The notes beneath the pieces were generated by a model. It had not been told where the DNA came from. It made no database searches and worked only from the letters and a program-made list of their open reading frames with translations. The position numbers were made by a program, and so were the translations under genes. Below are positions 1-6,922 of a DNA stretch of 14,071 nucleotides, one piece after another. This DNA is from Candidatus Magasanikbacteria bacterium CG10_big_fil_rev_8_21_14_0_10_36_16 (GTDB taxonomy: Bacteria > Patescibacteriota > Patescibacteriia > Magasanikbacterales > UBA922), in NCBI GenBank assembly GCA_002773185.1, contig PFBU01000014.1, positions 6,882-20,952 of the forward strand, in the 5' to 3' direction. Numbering within the stretch: the stretch's first letter is position 1; each line of letters opens with the position of its first letter.

Positions 1-550
1 CCTTTTTACTACCTTCAAAAATTTTAGGCGTTTTTTTATCATCTACTTTTTCCAACCAAACATTTTTTATTTTCAAATTTCTATCATAATTTGGCTGATC
101 AATATTTGTTTCACCAAAAATTAATTCACCATTTTCTATTTCAGCCACTAAATCATTTCTTTCCAATGTAATTGGAAAAGTTTTTCCTCTACTTTCTAAT
201 ACTTCTTCAAAAGCACGAATAGTTTTCATCAAATCTCCTTCGTAATTTTGCAAAAATGTCAAAAGTAAATTACCCAAATTATGTCCTGACAATTTCTCAC
301 CAACACTAAATCTATTTTTATAAAAAATTTGTTTCAAAACAGGAAAATCATATTTTGACAAAGCCAAAATACAACGCAACATATCACCAGGTGGCAAAAC
401 CCCAAATTCTTGTCTAAGTCTTCCACTAGATCCACCAGAATCACTTACAGAAACTATTGCAGAAAGGTTTATTTTTGCTACAAATCTTTTTAGGGCAACA
501 AGACTGACACTACTTCCATTCCCTCCCCCAATTGTGACAACGTTTTTCAT
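1..550 (-). CDS. YvcK/CofD-like family protein (gluconeogenesis factor type), C-terminus cut by window edge
   Basis: The minus frame opens with ATG at 550 and stays open to the left edge, giving 183 codons with no stop. It starts MKNVVTIGGGNGSSVS, a glycine-rich Rossmann-like nucleotide-binding loop, followed by VSDSGGSSGRLR (about residues 34-45) and GVLPPGDMLRCILAL (about 50-64). These are the hallmark motifs of the YvcK/YbhK branch of the CofD superfamily. Known members bind UDP-sugars such as UDP-GlcNAc and affect carbon flux and cell-wall synthesis in rod-shaped bacteria; that role is transferred from the family, not shown here. Its position downstream of glmS and the GlmU-like gene fits a UDP-GlcNAc link. 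Full-length members are about 300-450 residues, so roughly half is missing. There is no Shine-Dalgarno before the ATG. The start codon lies at one arm of a 13-bp inverted repeat whose other arm covers the glmS stop. Confidence 0.85.
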   Translation of the reverse strand, partial: MKNVVTIGGGNGSSVSLVALKRFVAKINLSAIVSVSDSGGSSGRLRQEFGVLPPGDMLRCILALSKYDFPVLKQIFYKNRFSVGEKLSGHNLGNLLLTFLQNYEGDLMKTIRAFEEVLESRGKTFPITLERNDLVAEIENGELIFGETNIDQPNYDRNLKIKNVWLEKVDDKKTPKIFEGSKK

Positions 551-687
551 AGACACTGATTTAAAATGATTATAATAGATTACACTGATTGTAATCCAAT
601 AATTTTAAATAACTTTTACAACTCCAAAATTTATTTTAATAATATTTTCTGTGTAATCTTTTCAAAATCTGTGTAATCAGTGTCTAT
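549..687. repeat. Foldback intergenic element with 13-bp inverted ends
   Basis: ATAGACACTGATT (549-561) is repeated exactly in inverted orientation at 675-687. Inside are a perfect 7-bp hairpin, GATTACA-CTGAT-TGTAATC (578-596), and two direct copies of TCTGTGTAATC (648-658 and 668-678). One arm touches the start codon of the YvcK-like gene and the other contains the glmS stop codon. No good intrinsic terminator or promoter is visible. It may be a small non-autonomous repeat or an RNA foldback between the two genes. Confidence 0.6.
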
Positions 688-2519
688 TCAACAGTTACGG
701 ACTTCGCTAAATTACGTGGTCTATCTACATCTCGTCCCAAAGCCACAGCCATATGATAAGCAAACAATTGCAAAGCCACACTATTCAAAAGTGGTTCCAA
801 CAATTCCATTGTTTCTGGTACATAGATAATATCTGCTGACAATTCTTTGGCATTTTCATCACCTTCTGTCGCAATCAAAATTATTGGTGCTTTTCTAGCT
901 TTTATCTCTTCGACGTTGCTTCTCATTTTATCATAAAGCTGATTTTTGGTCATGATAGCAAATATTGGGAAGTCCGTACTTAACAAAGCAATGTGACCAT
1001 GTTTTAGTTCTCCACCAGGAAAAGCATCAGCGTGAATATAAGAAATTTCTTTGAGTTTGAGGGCAGCTTCTAGTGCTACAGGATAATTCACTCCACGCCC
1101 GATAAACATCATGTTTTTGGTATCTTTGTATTTTTCGGCAATCATTTTTATTTTGTCACTTTGTGCCAAAATTTTGTTCATTTTTTCTGGTATTTCAAGC
1201 ATCGCTTTGAGAATTCTTTCACCCGTAGCCAGACTGGTTCTTCTTAAACGTCCGAATTGCAAAGCGTACAAGAGCAATACTGCTACCGTATTAGTATAAG
1301 CTTTGGTAGAAGCCACAGCGAGTTCTGGACCAGCATGAATATAAGTACCACCATCAGTTTCTCGCGCAATGGTTGACCCAACTACATTGACCACACCACG
1401 TACAAAAGCGCCTTTGCGTTTGGCTTCACGCAGAGCAGCCAGAGTATCTGCTGTTTCGCCAGATTGTGAAAGCACAAAAACCAAAGTTTTTTCATCAACA
1501 ATTGGATCACTATAACGAAATTCACTAGAAACTTCTACAATAGTTGGAATGCCTGCTAAACGCTCAAAAGCATACTTACCTGCCATACCAGCATAAGAAG
1601 CTGTACCACAAGCAATAATTATTATTTTGTCCACACTATGCATTTCTTCTTCTGTCATATTTATTCCTCCCAAAAAAGAAATACCATTTTTCAAATCGAA
1701 ACGACCACGAATTGCATCCACAAAAACTCTAGGCTGATCAAAAATTTCTTTGAGCATAAAATGTGGAAAGCCTTGCTTTTGTGCTTCGGCTTCGTCCCAT
1801 TCTATTTCTTCAATTTTTTTTGTGACAATTTCATCTTTGATGTTGAAGGTCTGCATTTTACCCTGACTAATCTCCAAGACTTCATTATCATCCAAAAAAA
1901 TTACTTTTTTGGTATAAGCCAAAATTGGCGAAGCATCACTGGCAATAAAAAACTCGTCACTACCATTGTCAGAATTTACACCAACCACGAGCGGACTACC
2001 GAGACGTGCTGCCACGACAGTGTCTGGATGATCACTGTGTATTGCCACCAGCGCGTAAGTACCACGAACCATAGTCAAAGCTTTTTCCACAGCCAAACGC
2101 AAATCTCCAGTATAATTATTTTCTATTAAGTGTGCCAAAATTTCTGTATCTGTTTCTGTCTTGTAAGTATGTTTACTCGCTAACATTTCTTTTATCTCGC
2201 GATAATTTTCTATAATACCATTGTGAACTATTGTCAACTTTTCATCGCAACCAAAATGAGGATGAGCATTTTCTTCTGTCACACCACCATGCGTAGCCCA
2301 ACGGGTATGAGCGATTCCTACATGACCTACAAATTTTTCAGTTTTTACTTTTTCTGCCAAATTATCTATCCTACCAACAGATCTAACTCTTTTCACACCA
2401 GACTTTTCTATAATTGCCACACCAGCACTATCATAACCACGATATTCAAGACGACGCAAACCTTTTATCAAGATTGGCAAAGCTTCTTTTTTTCCAATGT
2501 AACCGATTATTCCACACAT
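684..2519 (-). CDS. glmS: Glutamine--fructose-6-phosphate aminotransferase (isomerizing)
   Basis: This cytoplasmic enzyme makes glucosamine-6-phosphate from fructose-6-phosphate and glutamine, the first committed step to UDP-GlcNAc and peptidoglycan. The 611 residues match the usual family length. The N-terminus MCGIIGYIG exposes the catalytic Cys2 once Met1 is removed. The glutaminase domain also shows HTRWATHG (71-78), NGIIENY (100-106) and TDTE (123-126). Two SIS sugar-isomerase domains follow (about 285-420 and 455-595), with SQSGETADT and the ALKLKEISYIHA segment. The conserved end NLAKSVTVE carries the Schiff-base lysine (K606). The start is fixed because Cys must be residue 2. It is downstream of the GlmU-like gene on the same strand, separated by 125 bp that hold a palindromic repeat. 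I see no glmS ribozyme in that leader. Confidence 0.97.
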   Translation of the reverse strand: MCGIIGYIGKKEALPILIKGLRRLEYRGYDSAGVAIIEKSGVKRVRSVGRIDNLAEKVKTEKFVGHVGIAHTRWATHGGVTEENAHPHFGCDEKLTIVHNGIIENYREIKEMLASKHTYKTETDTEILAHLIENNYTGDLRLAVEKALTMVRGTYALVAIHSDHPDTVVAARLGSPLVVGVNSDNGSDEFFIASDASPILAYTKKVIFLDDNEVLEISQGKMQTFNIKDEIVTKKIEEIEWDEAEAQKQGFPHFMLKEIFDQPRVFVDAIRGRFDLKNGISFLGGINMTEEEMHSVDKIIIIACGTASYAGMAGKYAFERLAGIPTIVEVSSEFRYSDPIVDEKTLVFVLSQSGETADTLAALREAKRKGAFVRGVVNVVGSTIARETDGGTYIHAGPELAVASTKAYTNTVAVLLLYALQFGRLRRTSLATGERILKAMLEIPEKMNKILAQSDKIKMIAEKYKDTKNMMFIGRGVNYPVALEAALKLKEISYIHADAFPGGELKHGHIALLSTDFPIFAIMTKNQLYDKMRSNVEEIKARKAPIILIATEGDENAKELSADIIYVPETMELLEPLLNSVALQLFAYHMAVALGRDVDRPRNLAKSVTVE

Positions 2520-2529
2520 ATGATTTTTA

Positions 2530-2580
2530 TTATCCTGAACCCGCCGAAAGGACGGGGAGGCTTGCCTGCCGGCAGGCAGG
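2530..2580. repeat. GC-rich double-hairpin intergenic repeat
   Basis: Two adjacent GC-rich hairpins stand out in an AT-rich intergenic region. The first is CCCGCC-GAAA-GG(A)CGGG at 2530-2546, with a GNRA-type loop and one bulged A. The second is the perfect 16-bp palindrome TGCCTGCCGGCAGGCA at 2563-2578. Neither is followed by a T-tract in either direction, so this looks like a dispersed palindromic element rather than a terminator. Related palindromes occur at 3433-3450, about 4190-4225, 5229-5249 and 11154-11173. Confidence 0.65.
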
Positions 2581-2644
2581 GATCTGTAGACTCTGAAAAC
2601 TTTTGTTTTAGCTACGTTCTTTTTTAATGAATAAACTAGTTTAG

Positions 2645-3412
2645 TTATTTTAACTTTCTCTTAGCCTGTTCCAATTGTTCCAAAGTGTTGATACCAAAAG
2701 TTTCTTCAGCTGGTATTACTACACTCTCTACTTTGTTATTTTGCGAAATAGCCAAGCCAACTAAATCAGTCAAATAATATTCATTTTGAACATTATTACT
2801 TTTTATTTTTTGCAAATTTTCCCAAAGCCACGAAGCCTCAAAACAATAATAACCAGCATTACCTTCTTTTATTTGCAATTGTTGTTCTGTACAATCTTTT
2901 TTTTCTGTAATGTTTATAATTGCATTATTGGCATTTCTAATAACTCTACCGAAATCATAAAATCTGGCACTCTCTGCTTCATAATTTGGAGAAACAACAG
3001 AAGTCATTGTTACTACATTTTTGTTTTCAATATTATTTTTTATAATTGACTCAATTGTTTCTTGGCTAATAAAAGGTGAATCCCCATAAATCACCACTAT
3101 ATTTTCAAATTTATTTTTCATTATTTTTTCTGCCACCAAGACAGCATGACCTGTACCAAGTTGTTCTGCTTGCAAAGCATAAACAACACTACTACCAAAA
3201 TATTTCTCCACAATTTCATGCTTGAAACCAACTACTAAACAAATTTGTTTATCTGCAAAACCCATCTGACGCAAAGTCTCAACAACATATTCCACAATTG
3301 GTTTGCCATTCAAATCAAGCATGACTTTTGGCCTGTCAGTACAATTGAGACGGGTACCTTTGCCAGCTGCCAGAACGACAACCCCAACTTTGTTTAATAA
3401 ATTATTTTCCAT
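2645..3412 (-). CDS. GlmU-like UDP-N-acetylglucosamine pyrophosphorylase, uridyltransferase domain only
   Basis: This is a nucleotidyltransferase of the GlmU N-terminal type, expected to join UTP and GlcNAc-1-phosphate to give UDP-GlcNAc. Visible motifs are the signature loop LAAGKGTRL (14-22), PKVM with the nucleotide-contacting Lys (28-31), QAEQLGTGHA (81-90), YGD at 109-111 where the metal-binding Asp is expected, GNAGYYCF (184-191) in place of the usual N-T-G segment, NEYYLTDL (210-217) and GINTLEQL (240-247). The protein ends at 255 residues, whereas bifunctional GlmU is about 450 and carries a left-handed beta-helix acetyltransferase. The acetyltransferase must be elsewhere or replaced. 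The neighbouring glmS supports the amino-sugar role. A different sugar-1-phosphate substrate cannot be excluded, but QAEQLGTGHA and NEYYLTDL favour GlmU. The HAD gene ends 16 bp upstream, so the two may be cotranscribed. Confidence 0.85.
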   Translation of the reverse strand: MENNLLNKVGVVVLAAGKGTRLNCTDRPKVMLDLNGKPIVEYVVETLRQMGFADKQICLVVGFKHEIVEKYFGSSVVYALQAEQLGTGHAVLVAEKIMKNKFENIVVIYGDSPFISQETIESIIKNNIENKNVVTMTSVVSPNYEAESARFYDFGRVIRNANNAIINITEKKDCTEQQLQIKEGNAGYYCFEASWLWENLQKIKSNNVQNEYYLTDLVGLAISQNNKVESVVIPAEETFGINTLEQLEQAKRKLK

Positions 3413-3428
3413 ACATCGTAATTAGTAA

Positions 3429-4088
3429 TTATTCCTGCTTGCCAGCAGGAGTGCTAAGATTCGTGTTTATTTGTGCCAAAGTTTTGAAATATTTTAATCC
3501 ACCATTTTTGTACTCTTCCTCTGCAAAAGTAACAGCTTGTTTCAATATCACCTCAATATTTGGAAAATCCTTTTTTATTTTTTGACTTTCTTCAATTTTG
3601 TCATTTATAAAAAAGATATTACTATCTTTGTTTTCAGCCAAAATTTCTTCTACTACCAACTCTTTATCTTTACCACGAAAAAAAACTTTTTTAAAATATT
3701 TAGCAATATCACACTCTCCAACTTTTAATTTCTGAAAACTTTCATCACCTAAACTAAGTAAATACAAATCTTGTTCACTCTTTTTTAAACTTTCCAAAAA
3801 ATCAATAGTATCATCAAATAAAAAATTCTTTATCTTTTCTATAACTTTATTTAAATTATTCAAAACTTGTTCACAATCAAATCCTTCTTTCTCCAAAATA
3901 TTTGCATGCCTCTCAAAAGAATAGGAAAAGTTTCCATCTGACATAATTCTTGCTTCAGCGTAAGTCTGCCAAAACAACTCTTTACCAATTCCCAAACTCA
4001 CCAAACTACTAGCCAATTCTTGTTTAAATTTTTGAGTGTCAAAGAGTGTGTCGTCAAAGTCTATGATTATCATAAAATTTTTTACCAA
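3429..4088 (-). CDS. HAD-superfamily hydrolase
   Basis: This is a 219-residue cytoplasmic haloacid-dehalogenase-fold protein, probably a small-molecule phosphatase. Motif I is IIIDFDDTLFD, with nucleophile D10 and acid/base D12. A helical cap follows (about 20-95). Motif II is LLSLGD (S112), motif III is the lysine of FRGKDKE (K140 or K142), and motif IV is FFINDK (D163). Met6 is an alternative start that would put DFDD even nearer the N-terminus. The substrate is unknown; the GlmU-like gene 16 bp downstream hints at sugar phosphate metabolism only by position. The C-terminal tail STPAGKQE is encoded by a palindromic repeat (3433-3450), so the repeat has replaced or extended the original end of the protein. 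Confidence 0.8.
   Translation of the reverse strand: MVKNFMIIIDFDDTLFDTQKFKQELASSLVSLGIGKELFWQTYAEARIMSDGNFSYSFERHANILEKEGFDCEQVLNNLNKVIEKIKNFLFDDTIDFLESLKKSEQDLYLLSLGDESFQKLKVGECDIAKYFKKVFFRGKDKELVVEEILAENKDSNIFFINDKIEESQKIKKDFPNIEVILKQAVTFAEEEYKNGGLKYFKTLAQINTNLSTPAGKQE
3433..3450. repeat. Palindromic repeat inside the 3' end of the HAD gene
   Basis: TCCTGCT-TGCC-AGCAGGA is a perfect 7-bp stem with a 4-nt loop. It resembles the CCTGCCGGCAGG-type intergenic palindromes of this window but is read in frame as the last codons of the HAD hydrolase. Confidence 0.6.
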
Positions 4089-4135
4089 TAATTATTTTGA
4101 AAACATTATTATTTATTTCTAAATAAAAGATAAAT

Positions 4136-4184
4136 GGAGATAAGATAGAGATAAGAATTTTTTTATTATCTCTATTTTATCTCC
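4136..4184. repeat. Long hairpin between the TrmB-like gene and the HAD gene
   Basis: The arm at 4136-4154 (GGAGATAAGATAGAGATAA) pairs with 4166-4184 at 18 of 19 positions; the exception (4144 with 4176) is a G-T wobble. The loop is 11 nt. On the minus strand it lies 128 nt past the TrmB-like stop and is followed by ATTTATCTTTTATTT, so it could act as a weak terminator or mRNA 3' structure. No coding sequence overlaps it. Confidence 0.65.
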
Positions 4185-4188
4185 TTAC

Positions 4189-4300
4189 ATGTCCGCCTTG
4201 CCTGTCCGCCTTTGGTGGAGGTGGATCTCTATTTATTTTTTCATAACAAAATAATAATTTCATTCCACCTTCCACACTTGCCCGCCGTCTGGGAGGGTTC
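4189..4300. repeat. Cluster of GC-rich repeat fragments
   Basis: GTCCGCCT occurs twice (4191-4198, 4204-4211). The second copy starts a small stem, TCCGCC-TTT-GGTGGA. A further GC-rich piece around 4270-4300 contains TTGCCCGCCGTCTGGGAGGG. The composition contrasts sharply with the AT-rich flanks. No ORF is supported here; these look like degraded copies of dispersed intergenic repeats. Confidence 0.45.
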
Positions 4301-4311
4301 CCCATTCCACA

Positions 4312-5046
4312 TCACAACGTCTCCCATAATTTGTCAAATATCATCTTCTGTGTTTCACAAATTCCAACATTCTCAATAATCACTCCCACCAAATTGTCCT
4401 TGGCGTCAAAAGAAATATAAGCCGTTTTGCCAAAATAGATAAAAATATAAGTTGGCGTTTTACTATCTTGTTTGAGCCATTTTCTCTCGTCCAAACCACG
4501 AAGCTCTCCACCTGTACCTGTGGCAATCACTTTTACTACAATATTTTTGGCGATACGAGCATCACTGAAAGATGGAAAATCTTCGTACAAATGTTCACGC
4601 ACACCTTCGGCCGAATAAACACGATACATCTTTTCTTCTGACAGCTCACAAACTTCCAAGACATCTTCCAAAATGGTTTTTATATTTTCATCTTTGAAAT
4701 ACTTAGCCACAGGCCTATTTCCTCCAGAATTATAAAGAGCCTGCAACTCTGGGATAACCATATCAACACTTTTATTGATAATTTTTAATTCTTGTTCTTT
4801 TCTATCTACTAATTTACGCAAACTCTCAGGATCATCAGCTACAAAAAGTTGTTTGGTATCCTCTTTGAAGAATCTGACAACTTCTTTTTCTTGCAATTCT
4901 TTGAGAACCTCATAGACTTGACCACGATTCATATCCAGACTGTCTGACAAAGTACGTACCGAACTTGGTCCCAAACCAAGTAAAACCAAGTAAACTTTGG
5001 CTGATTTGTCAGAAAATCCTATTTTCTTGAAAAGATTAATATCCAT
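4312..5046 (-). CDS. TrmB-like winged helix-turn-helix transcriptional regulator
   Basis: The 244 residues begin with a TrmB-type DNA-binding domain: FKKIGFSDKSAKVYLVLLGL (6-25), then the recognition region PSSVRTLSDSLDMNRGQVYE (27-46) and the wing VVRFFKEDTKQLFVA (56-70). A short coiled coil follows (about 72-105), then a C-terminal domain starting near RPVAKYF (111-117) that in this family senses a ligand. Archaeal TrmB proteins control sugar transport and glycolysis; bacterial candidate-phyla relatives are mostly uncharacterised, so the effector is unknown. The aldolase gene lies upstream on the same strand, but a terminator and a separate promoter lie between them, so it is an independent unit. 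The promoter puts the start codon about 9 nt from the predicted transcript start, giving a nearly leaderless mRNA. Confidence 0.8.
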   Translation of the reverse strand: MDINLFKKIGFSDKSAKVYLVLLGLGPSSVRTLSDSLDMNRGQVYEVLKELQEKEVVRFFKEDTKQLFVADDPESLRKLVDRKEQELKIINKSVDMVIPELQALYNSGGNRPVAKYFKDENIKTILEDVLEVCELSEEKMYRVYSAEGVREHLYEDFPSFSDARIAKNIVVKVIATGTGGELRGLDERKWLKQDSKTPTYIFIYFGKTAYISFDAKDNLVGVIIENVGICETQKMIFDKLWETL

Positions 5047-5061
5047 ATTTTTGCTTTATTT

Positions 5062-5090
5062 AGTATAATTTATAATAAAAAAACTGTCAA
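5062..5090 (-). promoter_or_regulatory. Sigma-70-type promoter of the TrmB-like gene
   Basis: On the minus strand, TTGACA (5085-5090) and TATACT (5062-5067) are separated by exactly 17 bp. The predicted transcript start near 5055 leaves only about 9 nt before the ATG at 5046. No Shine-Dalgarno is present in that space. Confidence 0.8.
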
Positions 5091-5228
5091 CTTTTTTGTG
5101 TACAGTTTTGTGGATAAATGGTATTTTTGGCTAAGATAAGACCATTTTATTGAGAATAATTGTCAATACAAACACGTTAGAAATTTTAAGACAATTCATA
5201 AATTTTATAGGTTGAGACCTCTCCCTGA

Positions 5229-5249
5229 CCCTCTCCTACCAGGAGAGGG
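5229..5249. repeat. 9-bp-stem intergenic palindrome
   Basis: CCCTCTCCT-ACC-AGGAGAGGG is a perfect 9-bp stem with a 3-nt loop, inside a C/T-rich stretch (CTCTCCCTGACCCTCTCC). No T-tract follows on either strand, so it is probably a dispersed intergenic repeat rather than a terminator. Confidence 0.6.
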
Positions 5250-5297
5250 AATACAATACCAACAACTATCTGGTATTTATTCACAAATTCCTAAATT

Positions 5298-5323
5298 AAA
5301 AAACAGTCACTAAACAGTAACTG
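5298..5323 (-). terminator. Intrinsic terminator of fba
   Basis: Read on the minus strand: CAGTTAC-TGTTTA-GTGACTG followed by TTTTTT. The 7-bp stem has one U-G wobble. It lies about 36-60 nt beyond the aldolase stop codon and separates that gene from the TrmB-like gene. Confidence 0.7.
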
Positions 5324-5358
5324 TTACTTAATAAAATTATCCAAAAAATCTAAAAAAC

Positions 5359-6342
5359 TTACTTAGCAGTTTTTCTTCCACACCCCAAAACCTCAATATT
5401 CTTCTTCATATACATCTTCAGCAAATCTTCTCTAGCAATTCCTAGATAAGCACGAGGATCAAATACTTCTGGACTTTTAACAAAAGATTCACGAATAGAA
5501 GCTGACATGGTTACTCTACTGTCAGAATCAATATTAACCTTGCAAACTGGCGTTTTGGAGGCTTCACGGACTTGTTTGGCGTCAATACCAATCGCATCTG
5601 GCATTTTACCCCCATATTGATTTATTTTTTTGATAGCATCTTGAGGGATAGATGATGAACCGTGCAAAACTATGGGGAAATTCTTAAGTCTCTTTTCAAC
5701 GGCACGCAAAATATCAAGACGTATTTTTGGTTGTTGTCCTGGTTTGAATTTGTAAGCCCCGTGAGAAGTGCCAACCGCAATAGCTAGAGAATCTACACCA
5801 GTTTTATTTACAAAATCTTCCACATCCTCTGGTCTAGTATAAACATTTTCGTCAGCTGAAACATCATCCTCTACTCCAGCCAAAACTCCCAACTCACCTT
5901 CCACAGTTACACTATATTTGTGTGCAAAATTTACCACTTTTTTGGTAAGCTTTACATTTTCTTTATAATCCAAATGCGAGCCATCAATCATCACCGAAGA
6001 AAAACCATTTTTGATAGCCGACACACAAAGCTCAAAACTATCACCATGATCCAGATGAAGTGCTACTGTGATTGGTTTCAATTTCATTTTTTTGGCGTCT
6101 TCTTTCATCTGCAAAATCGCACCAGCAATCATAGGAGCAATAAGTTTTTCACCAATATATTCATAAGCTTTTTTGGAAATTTGCATTACTACTGAATTTT
6201 GCGTATGCAAACAAGCAGAAAGTACGGCCTGAATTTGCTCCATATTACTGACGTTGTATCCTGGTAAAGCATAATTTTTTTTGAGCGCTTCTTGATACAT
6301 TTTTTTAGTATTTTCAAAACCTAATTTTTTATAATTGAGCAT
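5359..6342 (-). CDS. fba: Class II fructose-1,6-bisphosphate aldolase
   Basis: This zinc-dependent aldolase interconverts fructose-1,6-bisphosphate with dihydroxyacetone phosphate and glyceraldehyde-3-phosphate in cytoplasmic glycolysis/gluconeogenesis. Its 327 residues fit the class II family. Visible motifs are LPGYNVSNMEQ (26-36), HLDHGDSFE (96-104) with catalytic D98 and zinc ligand H99, the acidic segment VEGELG (147-152), GTSHGAYKF (191-199) with zinc ligand H194, VLHGSSSIP (225-233) with zinc ligand H227, and NIDSDSR (270-276), the counterpart of the phosphate-binding NIDTD motif. Tagatose-bisphosphate or related aldolases share this fold, so sugar specificity is slightly uncertain. 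It is apparently monocistronic, with a terminator just downstream. I could not find a convincing promoter or Shine-Dalgarno upstream. Confidence 0.93.
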   Translation of the reverse strand: MLNYKKLGFENTKKMYQEALKKNYALPGYNVSNMEQIQAVLSACLHTQNSVVMQISKKAYEYIGEKLIAPMIAGAILQMKEDAKKMKLKPITVALHLDHGDSFELCVSAIKNGFSSVMIDGSHLDYKENVKLTKKVVNFAHKYSVTVEGELGVLAGVEDDVSADENVYTRPEDVEDFVNKTGVDSLAIAVGTSHGAYKFKPGQQPKIRLDILRAVEKRLKNFPIVLHGSSSIPQDAIKKINQYGGKMPDAIGIDAKQVREASKTPVCKVNIDSDSRVTMSASIRESFVKSPEVFDPRAYLGIAREDLLKMYMKKNIEVLGCGRKTAK

Positions 6343-6516
6343 AATGTTTTTTTAATTTTTAAACACAAGGAGTGAAAAAAGGAGTGACAAATTGAGAGAA
6401 ACGAAATTTGTCAACGTATTTGTAAGACAAAATTCAAAATACACTAACGAAATTCGCTTTAGCTCATTTCGTCAATCCAATCAAAATATATAATTTTATA
6501 GAAAGATAAAATAAAA
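6343..6516. other. Intergenic region upstream of fba with two hairpins
   Basis: TGACAAATT (6385-6393) pairs perfectly with AATTTGTCA (6405-6413), and ACGAAAT (6447-6453) pairs with ATTTCGT (6466-6472). AAGGAGTGA is directly repeated at 6367-6375 and 6379-6387. The hairpins lie in the likely fba leader or promoter region and could be regulatory, but no known riboswitch or operator is recognised. No gene is seen. Confidence 0.4.
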
Positions 6517-6546
6517 AAAGTGATACTAACTAAATAGTATCACTTT
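6511..6546 (-). terminator. Intrinsic terminator of the 89-residue acidic protein gene
   Basis: A perfect 11-bp stem (6517-6527 with 6536-6546, AAAGTGATACT and its complement) has an 8-nt loop. On the minus strand it runs straight into a T-rich tail (TTTTTTTAT). It begins 19 nt after the stop of the 89-residue gene. Confidence 0.85.
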
Positions 6547-6565
6547 CAAATGTTTCTTTCAAGGA

Positions 6566-6835
6566 TTAGACCTCTGTATCCAAATCATCCAAAGCATTAT
6601 TCCAAATTTCTTCCAACTCATAACCAAGGTCAAGTTCTTCACCTTGATCATTGAACCATTGGGTAAAAGCGACTTGTAATTCTTCCGTATCAGATGCACC
6701 TTCTAGTGCATCCTCAAGCATTGCAAATTTTTCTTCGTGAAAACGAGCTAGCTCAGATTCTATTTCTTCAAAAAGTTCGCGCACGTGACCTAGTAGTGCA
6801 GCTTTGACTAATAAATAGTTTTCATCTGATGACAT
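6566..6835 (-). CDS. Small acidic hypothetical protein
   Basis: I do not recognise the family. The 89 residues are strongly acidic and predicted mostly helical, with Glu/Asp-rich segments (LFEEIESELARFHEEKF, about 21-37, and DLGYELEEIWNNALDDLDTEV at the C-terminus). There are no cysteines, no signal peptide and no membrane segment, so it is probably a soluble cytoplasmic protein. That it is a real gene is supported by a sigma-70-type promoter 32-60 bp upstream, an 11-bp-stem terminator just past the stop, and codon use like its neighbours. It is divergent from lgt. Function is unknown; a small helical protein-binding partner is one possibility. Confidence 0.75.
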   Translation of the reverse strand: MSSDENYLLVKAALLGHVRELFEEIESELARFHEEKFAMLEDALEGASDTEELQVAFTQWFNDQGEELDLGYELEEIWNNALDDLDTEV

Positions 6836-6866
6836 AGTTTTATAATTATAGTTAAAATCAAGAAAG

Positions 6867-6895
6867 ACTATAACAATATTTGAAAATATTTACAA
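6867..6895 (-). promoter_or_regulatory. Sigma-70-type promoter of the 89-residue gene
   Basis: On the minus strand, TTGTAA (6890-6895) and TATAGT (6867-6872) are 17 bp apart. It lies back to back with the lgt promoter in the same 161-bp divergent intergenic region. Confidence 0.65.
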
Positions 6896-6922
6896 GTTTT
6901 GTATGTGGATAGATATTTACGT

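Larger units (their letters stand above)
5047..5358. other. 312-bp intergenic region between the TrmB-like gene and fba
   Basis: This region holds the TrmB-like gene's promoter (5062-5090), a palindromic repeat (5229-5249) and the aldolase terminator (5298-5323). I see no gene or RNA in the rest. Confidence 0.6.

Noticed and set aside
1638..2129. Plus-strand ORFs of 60-163 codons opposite glmS, fba and the ATPase
   Set aside because: They are antisense shadows of well-supported genes, with low-complexity Phe/Ser/Ile-rich translations and no motifs.
2520..2644. glmS riboswitch/ribozyme upstream of glmS
   Set aside because: The 125-bp leader is AT-rich with one GC-rich repeat and shows no glmS ribozyme core that I can recognise.
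6409..6414. TTGACA at 6409-6414 (minus) as the fba -35 box
   Set aside because: No -10-like hexamer lies at 16-18 bp downstream. The hexamer is part of a hairpin arm instead.
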